A stretch of 64,000 bases of DNA, taken from contig JNVV01000001.1 of the NCBI GenBank assembly GCA_000733355.1, forward strand, positions 1-64,000, given 5' to 3'. Below the pieces are notes generated by a model. That model was not told the DNA's origin, made no database searches, and worked only from the letters and a program-made list of their open reading frames with translations. The stretch is from Falciphora oryzae. Its lineage: Eukaryota > Ascomycota > Sordariomycetes > Magnaporthales > Magnaporthaceae. Below are positions 20,761 to 34,790 of the stretch, in pieces (position 1 is the first letter of the stretch; the number at the start of each line of letters is the position of its first letter). A program made the translations under genes and the position numbers.

Positions 20761-23700
20761 GACGGTGAAATCTCGGGGCGGGTTTCTGGGACGTCTTTGG
20801 TGTTTTGGAGAACTGCACGGGCGGTCTCCATGTTCCATCCCCAGACGGCAGGTGGCAGGCGGTTGGGCTGTTGGGCGGTTGGGGCTTCCCAACCTGGCAC
20901 GCTCCCCAAGAACGAGTCAAAAGGACCAGACGTCAGACAGGCAGTCACGTCCCAAGACTTGGCCGTGCCCAAACCTGGGAGGTCCACCCGCAAACAGGAA
21001 TTCAAAGTGCGTCGACACACGGTACGGCACCTGTGGATAGAGAGGAGACAGGAGAGATAAAAAAAAAGGCACATGAGATGCAATTCGATTCCTGTCGGGC
21101 ACGATGTTGATCCGTCGCCTTCCTGCGAGAGCAGCCAAGGTGGTGCGGGCACCTTTTTGCACAGCCACTGCCATGGACCAGCGGCAGCTGCAGTTGGTTC
21201 GATTCTCCAGGCCGTCATGCATGGAGCTCTGGACACTTGACCAGCTCACCCTCCATCGCCAATTGATCTTGTTGGAAATGGGTCGAGGTAAGCAAGGTAC
21301 ATGCTGGGTAGCACCGGGCCTGGGCCGTTGACGTCGACAGAGTGCAGGCTGCAGAGGATGTAGGAAAATTTTTACCCACGGGACGGATGCTTCACCACGC
21401 ATTCAATCTCTCAACCTTTTTTGATGCTGCGAGTTGATGGAGGGTTTGATGGTGAGGAGTGGGCCAGCTCCGCCCCCTGTGTTGTGATTTGCAGCCACAT
21501 TTCGGGTGGTCAAACGCTCGGCGCAGAAGAACCAATTGCGGCTACAGGTGACTGTGACAGCACCGGCAGCGGGCAGCACAGCTTTTGTCCTTTTTCATTT
21601 TTCATGTTTTGCTTCTTGTCGACGGGCCCTGCGCAGGAAACCCACCCGCCCGCCTTCCTGTTCCCGATGGACTTTACATGCCGCGCACAGGGGTGGCAGG
21701 CGAGGGCGATCAATCCAGTCGGTTTCCCGCGGCAGCCTATGGGCGTCAATGGTCGACAGTGACAATCCGCTTTTTGTCAAACGCAACAGCAGGCACCACC
21801 AAGAACGCACGCGCCCTCGCCTCAGGTCTCCGACGTCCAGGGCGGGGGGCTCCGCCGTTTATGGCTGATGTTCGGCCGTACGTCTGCCCGTTCCTCGGCC
21901 CAACCTCGCAGAAACTCCATCTCTGGACCTCGTATCAAACTTGTGCCTTTGCTACCATGTATGTAAATAGGATCACATCAACGGCGGTGGGGTCTTGCGG
22001 ATGGACGTCTTTTAGCCACCGGGCTGCTGACGGTATCCTCTTTGCCGCTTCACGTGGGCCTGGGTATCCAGTTCCGTCGTCATTGTCGCTACATACAGAC
22101 TCAAAGGGTTGCAGGTCTGGCAACTCTGCAAGCGCCGAGGAGACCGGGGCGGGCTGGCGGTTTCTTGTATGCCCCCTGGACACCATCCTGTCCCAAAGAA
22201 ACCCTTACCCCTCCCATCTCGGTGGACGGGCGCGCACGGGGAATATCTTGTTGCGCACATGTCCCTAGGAGATAGTTGCACATCGCTGCTACAACGTCGC
22301 ACTGCTGGGTGATTACAGATATTAAAAAAAAAAAAAAAAAAAGCCGGGCGTGGTCGAAACCGACCTAGTGGGCTGGAGCGAGCAGGCCACCTCTCCCTTG
22401 TCATCACCGACGCCTCCCAGGAGTCATGGACCCTGAACAGGAGCGGCATCGTGATTGGAGAGGCAGTGGAGAGAGTGGGAACCGACGGCGACTGTCCCTG
22501 CAGCGGGGTGTGGTGGATGGATCAGGAAACCCGATGCTGGATCGGCTTTTTGAAGCAACTGCAGTTTGGTATCCACAGCCTGTGCTGCCCAGCAGAATCC
22601 GCCAGCGTTGTCCTGTGATGCTGCTGGAGACTCGGCCGGACGTCGCATTGGTGTTGTGGATATTGGGGACACATTGACTTGGCTGTCTGGTATCAATCAA
22701 TACATCCCGATATCCCGTACTCGATAGCTCTGTTAGGCAGGTCCGTACGCACTCACGAAGGAATCAGGTAATGATCAAGTATAGATATCAGGTCTTTGGA
22801 CGTTTTGAGGGGCCTACAGACCGAGCCTCCTTGGGTTTGCATCGTGTCACAGGTCTGGTTCGGACGACGTCTCCTAGCTCCTCGTGCCAGAGCATCAGCC
22901 AAGCCGTCGAAGTTGGCGGTCGGCTAGGAGCAGCTGGGTTCATGTGCAGGAGCCACGCCATTCACAAGAGACCGAGGCCTAGCTCGACCGTTGTAGGAAT
23001 GGTCAGCTGTTGGGTGTGGCTGCCATTCCTCGGTCCGTTAGGGTCTTGGGCAACCAAGATTTTCCATTAGTCAATGTGACGAAGATATAAACCGGATGCA
23101 AAAGATGCATAGAAAAAGGAAAGAAGACAGAAGAAAGTTCTGCGCATGCACCCGCTGCACAAAAATACCAGAGAGTGCGTCGGCTGGCTAGCTGGGGATG
23201 GCAGGTTGTGGTATTGTGTCAGCGAAATGGCAAGAGCAAGGGCTGGCGAGGGCCGCCGGGCCTGGCTCGCTCGGTGAATCATGCTGCTGAGATCCATGGA
23301 TTGAAGCTGATGGTGGGCCCCACCCTCTCTCCCCAAGGATCGACCTCGACTAGATACCGAAGGGAGCAGGCCAACTGTTTCGGAAACAGCAGGAAAGCGA
23401 ACACAGTATTTCCTGCAAGCTAATGCATCACATCGTACATATCATTTTGCGGCGCTGTAGAGGATAGCAACATGAAGCGATGGGGGCAGCGCCACCCCGC
23501 TAGAGCCGATTCTACCTAGAGCAGGAACATTTCTTTTTCCTTTTGCCTTTGGATGCAATAGGAGCGGCGGCACTGGCCAGCCAGCCCATGCACCCTCACA
23601 AAGCTGCGAGAGCGAGATCGGCCAACATTAACCTCTTGGGAAGCGCCGGAGATGCAAGCACCCCCTCCTTGCCCTTGCCCTCGCCCTCGCTCTTCCCAAA

Positions 23701-26700
23701 AATGGGGGCCCGTCGGCTGCAAGACCACGGTCCAAACAGTCGAAGCTCCATCACCGCCATCTCCACCCACACAACGAATGGACTGCTGCAGCCCACCTCT
23801 TTTGGACAGCCGCGGCAGCATGGGGGGCCCCTTGTCCAGCGCGCGCAAGGCCCCGGAGCCCCCCCGGCCAAATGACGGCGCTGTTTGGAGTAAAGGAAAA
23901 GAAATGATCCACGGCCGCCCACCCGGGCCCACGCGGTGGGTTCGCAGAACGACGATAGCCGACGTTACGGGTGCACGGGGATTGCCCAAAAGACGATGGG
24001 CCGTTTCTGGCATGGAGCAGCAGCCATTGCTTCATCATGGAAGATGCTGGCCACGTCGTGTGCTAGGGCACGCGCCGAGGCCAGGGCTGTAGGAATGGAG
24101 GTTTTGTGGCCCGCCACCATCCCTGTGTCGGCATCCACCCACGGAAAGAACAATAGAAAAAAAAAAAAACATCGTGATTGTGCGATTCGAGGTCGCCCAA
24201 GAGTCTGCCCAGAAGCCTTTGCACCACCGCGCCAGGCCGGTTTTAGAGCGTGCCACGGCAGGCTATGGCAACTAACCAACTTGGCGGGCACGAGAGGGCA
24301 GGGGGCTTGAGTCAAGAGAGCACTGCCCTCCCGCCGCGTCCGGAGAAGAGGAGCCCGGCAGGCAGGTATTGGATGGGGTTGTACGGACCGTACGGCGTAT
24401 TGTGGCTGGCCCGAACAAAGAACATCAAATATCAGATGCTAACCTGCCATCGCGGGCGTCGTCGGGTGATGGCATGGTCCGGAGTATTCTTGGACCAAAG
24501 GAGGAAAGGGCAGGCCTGATGCTCGGGCTGCGGGAGGTGTGGCCGGGTTGCCAACCACAAGGGCAGCAGCTGGCAGCCATATCGACCCATTGATTCCCAT
24601 TTCTGAAAAATTGGCAAACGAGATGCTGACATCCCACCTTTGCGTTGCGCTGCAGACAAGCCATCCCACATGCACTCTCATCCCGCGCCCTCTCTAACCC
24701 CAATGAGGAATCCCCAACAGAATCCCTGCAACCCCTCCATTCCTTCTACTGTTGCCCTGAAAAGAAATGTTCCAGGTGGACCGCCTGCGTAGGGTTGTAG
24801 AGCCAAGGCAAGCAGAGGTGGTGCGTGTCTTCTGTTCTTTCTCCTGCAGCCGGGCTCCGGGCTGTCCGAGGCGCGCTGCGCTAGAGGCTGCGAGCACGAC
24901 CAACTGTTGCTCATGCGCCCGCACACATCGATCAACTCCCGCGCCGCCCCGAGGAGAAGACTACCCACGCGCGCGGGCTAGGCTGCCTACCGGTTACGTA
25001 CGTACCCTGGCCTGATGCTTCTAGAGGGTGGCCGGTCGGTGTTCATGGGTGCCAACCAATACCCTTTCGAAGAAATTCCGCCATTACTCAAAATTTTCTG
25101 CGGGAGCTACACCCCTCTAAGGCCATTGCATGTGTGTCCCATTCAGCTCGCAGCAAAGGCAAACTCCTAGCAAGCCCATTTGATTCCGCACACACGCCTC
25201 GGCGGGTGGGCGCTTGCTGGGAACGGGCAGGAGGGGAGGTGTGGAAGGAGAGAGAGAGAGAGAGAGAAAAAAAAAAAAAAGCAGCCGTGATCATATGCCC
25301 GCAGGCCGAGTTCCGCTCTCCTTGAGTGACTGAGCGACCTTCCCTTAACTGCCCGACAGCCAGCCAGAACACTGGGGATTCGCACCTGCCTTTTCCGATG
25401 TTGAATAAACATAAGAAGCTGCCCTTGCACCCCTCTCCATCGTCCCCATCTGACCGATCTAGCTCGTTACCTTCCCCTGGTGCCTCTCATCTCTTACTGC
25501 CTGTGCGGACGACCATTTGGTTCTTGGCCTGCCTACCTGTACGACGGCAACTCTTTCCATCTTGCTCTTACCTAAGATGCTCGGCTCGTAGTGACGGCCA
25601 CCAAGCGGTCAGAGTCAGAGCAGACAAAGCCCATCCGAACACAAACCAAGGCCACAACATCACACACGGGGGAAAGCCAAGGCGAGGACCAGACGCGCAT
25701 CCAGCAGCAGCAGCAGCATACCCGTCGCCACGGAACCCGGCCCACGGAGATTACAGCCGATGAGCGAGGAGCGGCCACGACCACAGGCAGCCCAGCCGCC
25801 GCGGCCTGTCGCTCAGCAGTGGCACCGACGAGCACAGCACGACACATAAAAAGCCCTGGAGCCCTGGGCGGAGTCGGCTCCCCATCGAGCCCACCCGGCG
25901 AACCCAGCGAGCCACCCACCAACCACACATCCATCCACCACCACTACCCGCCCACCTAGCGTGCCAGCCCACACCCATCCGCAACGGTCCAGGTCACACA
26001 GGTCCTGTTTCGGTCGTCATTTGCCAACCCGCATTTGGCTCGAAGCGGCGGCTGAGTGGCTCCCTGCCCTAGTCGGTCCGCCAGGCGAGAAGTCGAGTCA
26101 AGGCCGCTGCACTGCATTTTGCCGACTTACACGCGCAGGGCGTGCCACCTTTCCATGTCCTGGACAGCCGCACTTGACCACACACTGAACGCAACGAGTC
26201 CGACCGAGCGAGCACGTCGACGCCGCCGCTGCGCCCACGCCCCTCCGTGCGGGTGTAGGCTGCCAGAGGGCGGGAAATAAAATAAAAATAACAATAAAAA
26301 ACTGGAAGCACGACGAACCGCAGCCGACTAGCGGGAATATCAAATAACGTAAAGCACGCAACAAAACACCTAACCGATCCGCCGCGCCCCTCCTCCTCCG
26401 TCACGCAGCTTTGCTTGCTTGACCGGCCCGACACGACGACAAATTTCGTTGATCTACAGTTCCATCGAGGCCGACACAATCTGGCTTGTCCTGAAGCCGG
26501 CCGTCTTACAAACCAAGCCCAAACCCTAAGGATCCAGAACCAGAAAAATCTCCACTCAGCCCTTGGCTCCTTTTATTTTTGTTTTTCCATTTCTTGCCGA
26601 GCCTTCCCATTTGTGATACTTGACGGCCCGTCTGGAGTTTTGCATCGAACCGGAGTCATTTGTGCATCGTCTATTGCCTTCTCTTACGGATATTTGTTTC

Positions 26701-27357
26701 CCTTTTTTCTGAACCGGCCCCATCTTTGTTGGCCACTCCTTCTCGGCATTATACATTATACCCAAGGTCATGTCTCTTTAGGGGGCGCGTTTTCTCGTCT
26801 GCTGCTCCCACAAGCTTCTCCAATTGTCTTGGTCTTTGTTTCTAGCATTTGCGCCCGGTTGCGACAAGGAACCGTGTCTTGAGGCACACGTCTTTCTTTC
26901 TTATTTCCGCACACTCCTCCGTTTGACCTTTTTGCTTCTTACCCTCGAAACCTGAGTCCGTCCTCGGAAGGTGGCTGGTTCTGGCTGCTGAATCACACAC
27001 ACAAGCCCTCGGGACACTGTGCTTCCACTCGAACGCCACACAAGGGCCACCCACCCCCCACCGCCGCCGACAGGCCGCACCCAGTCGAAGCTCTAACAGA
27101 CCCCCCAGTTCGGTGCCTGTAACAGACTGGGACTCCAACCCGTGCCTTGCCCCGGGCCCCGTGGGCGCCCCCGTGCTAAAAACGACCAAAGGCCAACAGC
27201 GCCCGCGCACCCAAAACCCGCCTGTGAACAAAAACCGTTTGACCGCCGGGTTCCGTCGCCCTCCAACCTTCGACCTTCACCGTCTGCGCCGCGCACCCAC
27301 CCCCCCTATCGACGACGACCACCTTCTGCTGCTGCTGCCCGACCGGCAAGAAACACC
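14984..27357. other. 12.4-kb stretch without a supported gene; contains assembly gap
   Basis: Many 60-200 aa ORFs occur in all frames, but none has a domain, consistent codon pattern or credible splice structure, and most overlap each other as expected of GC-rich DNA. Homopolymer runs lie at 20730-20755 (26 A) and 22324-22342 (19 A), and a GA/A tract at about 25250-25280. The last ~900 bp (about 26400-27357) are rich in C/T and A/C blocks and look like the promoter and long 5' leader of the copper-fist gene. Small spliced genes or non-coding RNAs cannot be excluded. Confidence 0.5.
18521..18624. other. Assembly gap (104 N)
   Basis: This is a run of N. Sequence on both sides is non-repetitive, and no gene appears to be interrupted. 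Confidence 0.99.
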
Positions 27358-29345
27358 ATGATTATCGACGGCGAGAAGTGGGCTTGTGAGGCCTGCGTTC
27401 GCGGACACCGCGTGAGCAACTGCCAGCACTCGGGTAAGTGGCTGAAGAAATCCGCTGCGCGCGCCCGGCTGCCCCAAAATCCAAGGGGAACCACGCCTGC
27501 GCCTTCCCAATCTATCCGCACCCCTCCCCCTCCATCACCTGCAGCACCCGCGCATGGAACAATTTTCCACACATGGCACAACAGCCCTCGCATTCCGCGG
27601 GTTTTTTTTTTTTTTTTTTTTTTTTCCCTTGCTTGTGTGTCTGTCTGCTCCCACCACCGCCGCCCACCCTGCCCAGCTGCTCGGAACGGGTAGTATCGCG
27701 CGCAGAGGAAATGCGTCCCGGGTTCCGACAAGACAATCAAAAATCAGGGCCTTTGCGACCACAACCGAGCAGCACCGCCTTGGTCGCCGCCACCACATGC
27801 ACTCCCAGGAATACGCGGAAACTCGACGCTAACCATTTGACGCCCTGCAGACCGCCCATTACAGCACATCAACAAGAAAGGCCGGCCCGTGTCGCAATGC
27901 CAGCACTGTCGGTCGATGCGCAAGTCGCGCCAATCTCACGTCAAGTGTGACTGCGGCGAGAAGTCCCACAAGTGCGCGCACCTGAAGACTACGGTCGAGG
28001 GCCACAGGGGTGCGTCATCTCCCCCTTCTTTTTGTCCCCTTTGCCGATCTGCCGAAGTCCCCGAGGTGGCGGCGCGCGTAGCGCGACATCGACATGGATA
28101 GGTTGCATCGTCACCCATGATGACTTGGCGCTAGGGTGGCTGACTGGCCATGCTAACTTTATTCTCCCCCATCGGACAGACAGCTGCTGCTGCAACCACG
28201 GCGGCCGCTGCACCTGCTCTCACAAGAAAGAACCACAGCTCGACCCCGTGCCGGAATCCGACTCGGATGACCACGCCACCACCGTCTCCGCCACGGCGTC
28301 GTGCGGCGCTCCCGGCAAGTCGGCAACCGCGACGAAACAGACTGCCGCCAAGGGAGGCGCCGTGCGTAGCAGGAGAAGAGCCAACACGATCCACTCGGAC
28401 GGCGGCGCATCATTAACGTTTGACGAGAACGGCCGCCACAAGCCGACCTACAAACACGCAAAGGCCTCGTCCAAGTGCGAGCCCTACCCGCTCAAGCGCG
28501 TCAACTCGGTCCACAGCACGAGCAGCCTCCCGAACCGGAGTCCCGCCGACAGCCCTGCCGCAGTCGCCTACGGTGCCACCGACCTGGCTTCAGGCCCAGA
28601 GGTGGCCGCTCGGAGAGCTGTCAAGTCCGAGGCGACCTCGCCCCTCCTGACGCCCGGCTTCTCGCAACTCAACGGCCAGCTGACGCCCCTCGACCTCTCG
28701 AGCATCGAGTACCCGCGTTACGTTCACGGTACCGGCAGCGCCGGTTTCGACCTGTTCGGGACGGGCGGCCTCGCGGACCACGAGGGCCCCATGTTCAGCG
28801 CCGGCCTGAGCGCCCCGCACGTCGACTGGAGCCACTACGACGGCCTGGACTTTGGCCGGTCCGGCGGCGACGCCTTCGCCTCGCCCAGCTACGGCCGCGG
28901 CGCCCACGGGTACGCCGGTACCGGCTTCGACTTCAACGGCTCTGAGCAGGCGCCCACCATGACGACGGCCACGTCGGGCGACGTGTCCGAGGTCGAGGAC
29001 TTCATGGGCCCGGGAGGCGCCGACGACTTTGACGTGGGAGGCGCGTTCGGCGCCGCGTACAGCGGCCTCACCTCTGGGACTGCTGACCTGTCGGCGCTCG
29101 AGTACGAGGACTTTGACGCCGTCTCAAAGGTCCAGGGGGCGCTAGGCGCTGCGGGGAGCGGCACGAAGCTGTACGCGACCTCGTCTGCCGCCACCGACGA
29201 CTCGGCCCTGGCCGCCGTGCCCGCCGGCGCTGCCTTTGCCGACGACCCGCTGTTCTGGATGAACGACTACTCGTCGCACGGCCTGCCCGTCATGGACAAC
29301 TCCACGTCGGACCCCAACGCGCTCTACAACTGGGACGCCCGGTAA
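27358..29345 (+). CDS. Copper-fist transcription factor (three exons)
   Basis: The exons are 27358-27433, 27851-28009 and 28180-29345, with introns of 417 and 170 bp; the 466-aa product is in frame throughout. It starts MIIDGEKWACEACVRGHRVS and continues through HINKKGRPVSQCQHCR and CDCGEKSHKCAHL. This is the complete copper-fist domain: an N-terminal zinc site (Cys and His of CEAC..C.H), the minor-groove KGRP motif, and the Cys-rich Cu(I) cluster. A second Cys-rich block SCCCNHGGRCTCSHKKE with LDPVPE follows immediately. The remainder is low-complexity, rich in Gly, Ser and Asp, with no second C-terminal Cys array. That favours the copper-excess activators (AceA/Ace1/Cup2 type) over the starvation regulators (Mac1/GRISEA type), but this is inference. 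Introns falling inside the DNA-binding domain are common in this family. Confidence 0.93.
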
Positions 29346-32300
29346 CAGCAATGCGGCTGCTATCACCCAACCTTCTGAGGTAGCCACCCAGGTCGGAAGC
29401 CCACCACGTGGGCCGTCCTCATCGACTTCCTCGGTTCCGACCGACCTCACGCCCCCTCATCGGAGCGTGACAAGAACGGTCGGGACAGCCACGTTTGTCA
29501 GGAACAACAGACCTCCGCCAACCAAGCGGACCACAGCTGCTTTGTTCTCATGACGCTACCGTCACGGTATATATTACGTTTTGTCCCCAGTGGACATCCC
29601 CTCATGAACATCTATTCCGAACACGATTCCCCTCGCGTAAAAAATCATCGGCGGGTACCTCCAAGAGAAATTTTCTGTCTCCGATCTGGATTATACAGCT
29701 TTGTTTTCTCTTTTCCCGTCACATATGGATACGACAAAAAAAGACTCGAGAAACATGACAGATGCCACGTTTAGCCATCTTTTTTGCCACATCAGCGGTC
29801 GCATATATCCCATTCAGCTTCTTCTCTTCGTGTGACTATTCTCATTCCCTTTTCTCCTTGTTCTTGTGTTTCCTCATATAGGGTTGTGTTCGGCTTCATG
29901 GAGTATGGGAGGTTATCATGTCGGTGGCGGAAGTCTCTTTTTCACGTCTGGCCGGGCGTTTTTCGCTTACCTGCCCGAGCCGAAAACGAACAAAAAAAAA
30001 CATGTCTTGTTGAGGTGGAAGTTACACCCACCTCTAGTGGGGGAAGGCCTTGCCTCTTGGCACAAGGGGAATGGAAACGGGTCGGGTGCGAGGTGCCAAA
30101 AAGAACAGTGGCGAGGATGGATGGTCGGCAGGACGCCCATCTCCTTCCCCTTGTCATGTCGGAGTTTCATGTGCCCATGAGATCGCTCGTTTCTTGACAG
30201 ATTCTCATAAACTTGTCATCGTTTTCGTAACGAAAGCAAAGCTTGCGCACACACACTCTCCGACTGACCGGGCATAAGGGGACGGACATCCGCCGCCCTT
30301 CTCGTTTTCCTTGACCTGGCAGGTCGCCTTGCTGCGTCGCGTCCTTGACGAGACTGGGACCGGGCAGGAAATGGAAAGCAAACTGCCTTGTCCTCGCTCT
30401 TGCACCACGGCTTTCCTATCCTGACTGAAAGGTAGCACGCCAGCTTTGCGTCATCGGGCCGTTGCTGACTTGGGTTGAACATATCGGAGACTAAAAGGGG
30501 AAAAAAAAAAAAAAAAAAGGCATTTCATAGGGAAAAAAAATATGGCGGGCATTTTCTGGCGTGGGGAAAAGGAGGGCAAGGCAATAGGGAGGCGCATTTC
30601 TTGTTTACACTTGTACAAAAAAAAAATAGCATCACTAGGGTGGGGAAAAAAATAGGGGTTGGCTATGGCGGGCATCGAGGGCTTTTGGGAGTTTAGAACC
30701 AAGAAATTTTTGTGCACAACGCAGATAATCTTGGATCCAGCATCGCTTGGCGTTTCCCCTCCCGATGGAAAAGAGAAGCCCAAGGCCTCCCGTCTCGACA
30801 TTTGTCGACGAGAAGCTTAGTGGGTTTGGCGACTGACCGAGCTCCGTCAGGAATGAGGGGACGAATGCGAGGCGCAGAAAGGGATGGGCGGCACCGATCG
30901 GTCTCTGCGATAGACCGGAAGGTATCAAGTGTTCCCCGATGCTTCCACTAGGTAGCCATGGCACTTGCCATTTTCCTTTTCTTTTCTTTTCTTTTCTTTG
31001 TTTTTTTTTCTTCTGCCGTCTCCCCACCCGCGGCTCAACAAGGCCGATCAAAGTCCCCAATCTTGATCTCGATCTCCGAAGGTCGCACCACGGTCCCGAC
31101 GAGACGCGGTCCCCACCCGCAGGCGGATCTGGGGGCTCGTCGATGAGGGGAATCGGGATGTAGGGCGGCCGGTAAAAGAGGAGAGAAGGAAACAGCCCCT
31201 CTTGCCAAGTTTCTGTTCTTTTCCCCCCGACAAGCTCTCCGTGCCGCTGTGGGGCAGACGGTTTCTGTGATGCTGTATCTCGGTCCGTCGTCGAAGGTTC
31301 GGTGAGGGTCGCAGTATCGGGTGACATGTGTTCCATCGCTTCGACCAGTCCATGGATCTCGATCCTCCCTTCGGTCAAAATGCCTGGCCGTTGCAGGTGC
31401 TGCTGCGAAGGGCTGTCGTCGGCCTGTTTTGCCCGCTCCGCCGATGATCGGATGGGATGGGTTGGAACAGGGCGGTGACCCAAAGGCAGGAACCAATCGA
31501 GAATCGAAGACCCAAAATAGTATGTGGGAAGCAAGACGGTATATTAGACTCGTCTTATACAGGTCTTCCGTGACCCGTCAAGGCAGCATTGGCAGTGATA
31601 CTGCAGCACCTGCACATGGCAGCGGATTCGAGGAGGCACGGGGGTGAGCAGGAGGGAGAGAATATGTAGGCAACGAATCGAATAGCAGTGAGTTGCACGG
31701 ATGCAGATGGCTGGAAAAGGAGAGGGGTTGCGGTATTTATTGGGATGTACTGCTCGATCCTTTTGCTGCCAGCTGGTGCTGCGTCAGCAAAAAGTCCAAA
31801 GATCAACATGGGAGCATTGGCATTGAGTAACCTTGTCTTTTTTATGCAATCGCAGTGTTGGTGTGGTGTCACGTTTTCCCTCGATCAGACGAGCGAGCCT
31901 AGGGCAAGACGGTGCCGAAGCAAATTTTAATGCAACGTCGGGTTGGTTGGACTGCAACTAAGCACAGAAAAAGCCTCAAAATGGCGGATCCCATGCCGGG
32001 AATCTCGGCTCCTGCGGGGAGACACCGGGCCGTGTTAGAGTCCCAGTGCTAAGAACCAAATCGTTGGAAGGTTGGAAGCCAGGATGGCCCTTTTGGTCTT
32101 TCATGTCCCTTTGACGGCTTTGCCAATTGTAATACATGTGTCGTTTGCTGCCGGAGAAGTATGAAGGCGAACGACTGCGATGCAGGGGTCAGAAAGAGTG
32201 CCACTGGGAGGCAAATCAGCCACTAGGCCAAAGCGGTTCCGTGGAAGTTACCATTAAGTGGTAATCCTGAACCCGGGCGTCGGTAGTAGCCGGAAAAAAA

Positions 32301-34790
32301 CCAAGTCCGATATGCATACGACTCCGGTCTCGGGCCACTGCCTCAGAGTCCCGAGGACGTGTCGTTCCCAGACTTGCTGTTCATGCAGGAGTCGGGCAGG
32401 AATCTGCTTGCGTCTGCCGTCCCCGGGCATGAGGCAGTTTCCTAGGTGCCCAGGCTCCCAGGGAGGCAGAGGCTTCCTAGGATGAAAACCAGACGAGACG
32501 GTGAAGCGTCAAGCGGCAATGTCGGGAGAAGCATAAAACGGAACAAGCCGAGTGAGACGAAGGAGGCAAACTGCGACGCATTGCAGCATCACCAGTGGGG
32601 GCCTGAGGGTGTTGGACGGTGTGTGTCCGGCTTTCGTTGAAGTCGGTCATGTGGCCCGTGCGTTCCGCTTGCGCTTTCTCAACATCAAAAGTTGGGCTGT
32701 CGGACTTCTCAATCCAATGAAATGTCTGCTTATTGATGTCATTGCGGCATGTCGCCTCCGCGGGGCAGCCCGTAGCATGCCTTGCAAGGCCTGGTTAGTC
32801 GAATTTTTCCGCACTCGAATCCACGGGATGGAGTGCGGGAATGACGTCAGGGGCGGACCAGGCAGGAGCCGGGGGAAACAGTCGAGGGCGGCAACGGGAG
32901 GGAGAACCGCAGCCGCCGACGATACGTGTCGGTTATGTGGTACCTATTGGATAAAATTCGAGAGTACGTAGCTTGAAATTCGAGTCCAAATTGATTGTAT
33001 TCCAGGCACCCGTGATTGACAGCGGGTGCGGTTGGATGAGGGAAATTTAAAGTTGCTGTTTTTGCGTCCTCCACTTGGACCGGTCTGGGTCTCGCAGCGA
33101 GCCCTCAGGGGTGGATCTTCCAGCCAGGCTGCAGGCAAATCGCGATCTTTGGATGGAAGCCGTTTCCATCCTCGAACTGCCCGCCCGCCTGCCAGGCACT
33201 TGGGAAGATGGAAACAGGTCGGGTAGGCTGGGCGCAGATCTGGTGTTCGAGCTGAGGCTGTCGGGGATCGTTTGGCAGAGAACGACGTCAATGGACTGAG
33301 CTACCAACCGTCATTGCCGCCTTGGATGCGCCTTCCGTTTCGACTCTCTGGCTGAATCGAGCCAATGAAAGCTGCGGGGTCAATCGTGCTTTCCCGCGCT
33401 CAGCCAGATCGGGGCCTCTGATCCGCGTCGTGCAAGGGTGACCCTGCCGTAGTACCCACCTGACGTTGCCCCGAGCGGACATTTCCTCCCGGTTGGACCA
33501 AGCAGACTTTGGCCACAGCACACGCGTCTACTGTGTGATTTGTTTGCAATTGCATCCAAAACTCCATCTTTGCGCGTAGTCGAAGCGATTGCGCAACCCG
33601 GCGGCGTTGGGATTCGGGCGAGATCAAATTCGCGGGTTCGTCCGTAGGGCGAGCAGGGTTGCGGGGTGCCATCTGGTGCCTTATTGTCGCCGTTTGCGGT
33701 GGCAAATAGAACAGCTTGTTGAGCCCCTTGCCTGGCTCTTGGCTGAGAGCTCCCGACCAAGCTCCATGCTTGTTTTCTCCTTCCTTTTTGTCAGTGAATT
33801 GGGCAGTCTTGATCCAAATGTGCCGAACGTCTGGCTGGACATTCGCCATCGACAAGCCGTCCTGCTCGAGATGCTGCTGGACGACGTACGATCTGTAGGA
33901 CGAGCGAGGATTGTGGATTGCATTGCTCCTTGATTTGTGCGGCCAGCCCAGTGTGCGCCAGGTCGATTAGAGGCGGCGGCACCCGGCCACGGCCAAGTGC
34001 AGGCGTGCTTCCAGCAGGCCCAGCTAGCCTTCCTCTTTGCCCTTGGCCCTCAGCCTTCAGGCGGTCGCCCATGCAGCACGTGTCGATGTGGCCCTGAGGG
34101 GAAGCGCGAAATTCCCCGTTCCCTGGCACCACTCACTCCGGGCGCCACCTCTTGTAGCTCCTAGCTCGCCCCAAAAGGAGGAGATGCAACAAAAACACAA
34201 CGCCCGCCTCCCTCGCCCTCCCGCCTACTGTCGCCATGCCACCATGCCTGACGAGAGACCTGCCCTGACTCCTGCTGCTGTGTTTCGCCACTCGCCCTTC
34301 TGAGAGGCTGCTGCTGCTTAGGATTCCGCCCACTCGCTGTAGCGGCCGCCGCTCCCTTCCCCTCTGGGCTTAAGTGATCAGCGCAAAGCCTGGCGAGCAG
34401 CCTGTATCTGCCCGCCTCAGAGTCGTGCGCCCACTCTTCCTCGCCCCCCCGGACCAAGCGCTCCTCCGACCCGCACCGCACAGCGCTGCTGCTGGCCCGA
34501 AAAATCAACTCGCTGGGCTTTGACCTGGCCGCCTGCCCTTCCCCTCGCCAGCTCCCGCCGCCGAGCGAGAGCCCTCGACCCGATCCCCACCCGTGCTCGT
34601 CCATCCAAGATCGCGCCAACACTGCGGGATCGGGCGACCGGCGCGCGTGCGTAGCGAAAACACATCCCCTCCCCCACAGCAAAGGCTTCCCCCAAAGTCT
34701 CGCTGCACAAGGACTTGTCCATTTGTCTGTCGCGATATCCCCCACAACTCGACAATCCTCCCTTGGCGGCCCAGGCCCCCGGCATTGCCC
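29346..34790. other. 5.4-kb intergenic region; no supported gene
   Basis: This holds the 3' region of the copper-fist gene and the promoter and leader of the phytochrome gene. There are several A-rich runs (for example 30500-30518 and 30620-30628). A 299-codon minus-strand ORF at 30635-31534 has no domain and runs through poly-Lys/low-complexity sequence. The last ~500 bp are CT-rich. An upstream ATG at 34593 is in frame with phytochrome but gives an Arg/Pro-rich extension that is more likely leader. Confidence 0.5.

Noticed and set aside
30635..31534. 299-codon minus-strand ORF
   Set aside because: Contains a poly-Lys tract from a T-run and no recognisable domain or homologous motif.
34593..34790. 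Upstream in-frame ATG of phytochrome
   Set aside because: The extension is Arg/Pro-rich and leader-like; the ATG at 34791 begins acidic, phytochrome-like sequence. Not excluded.
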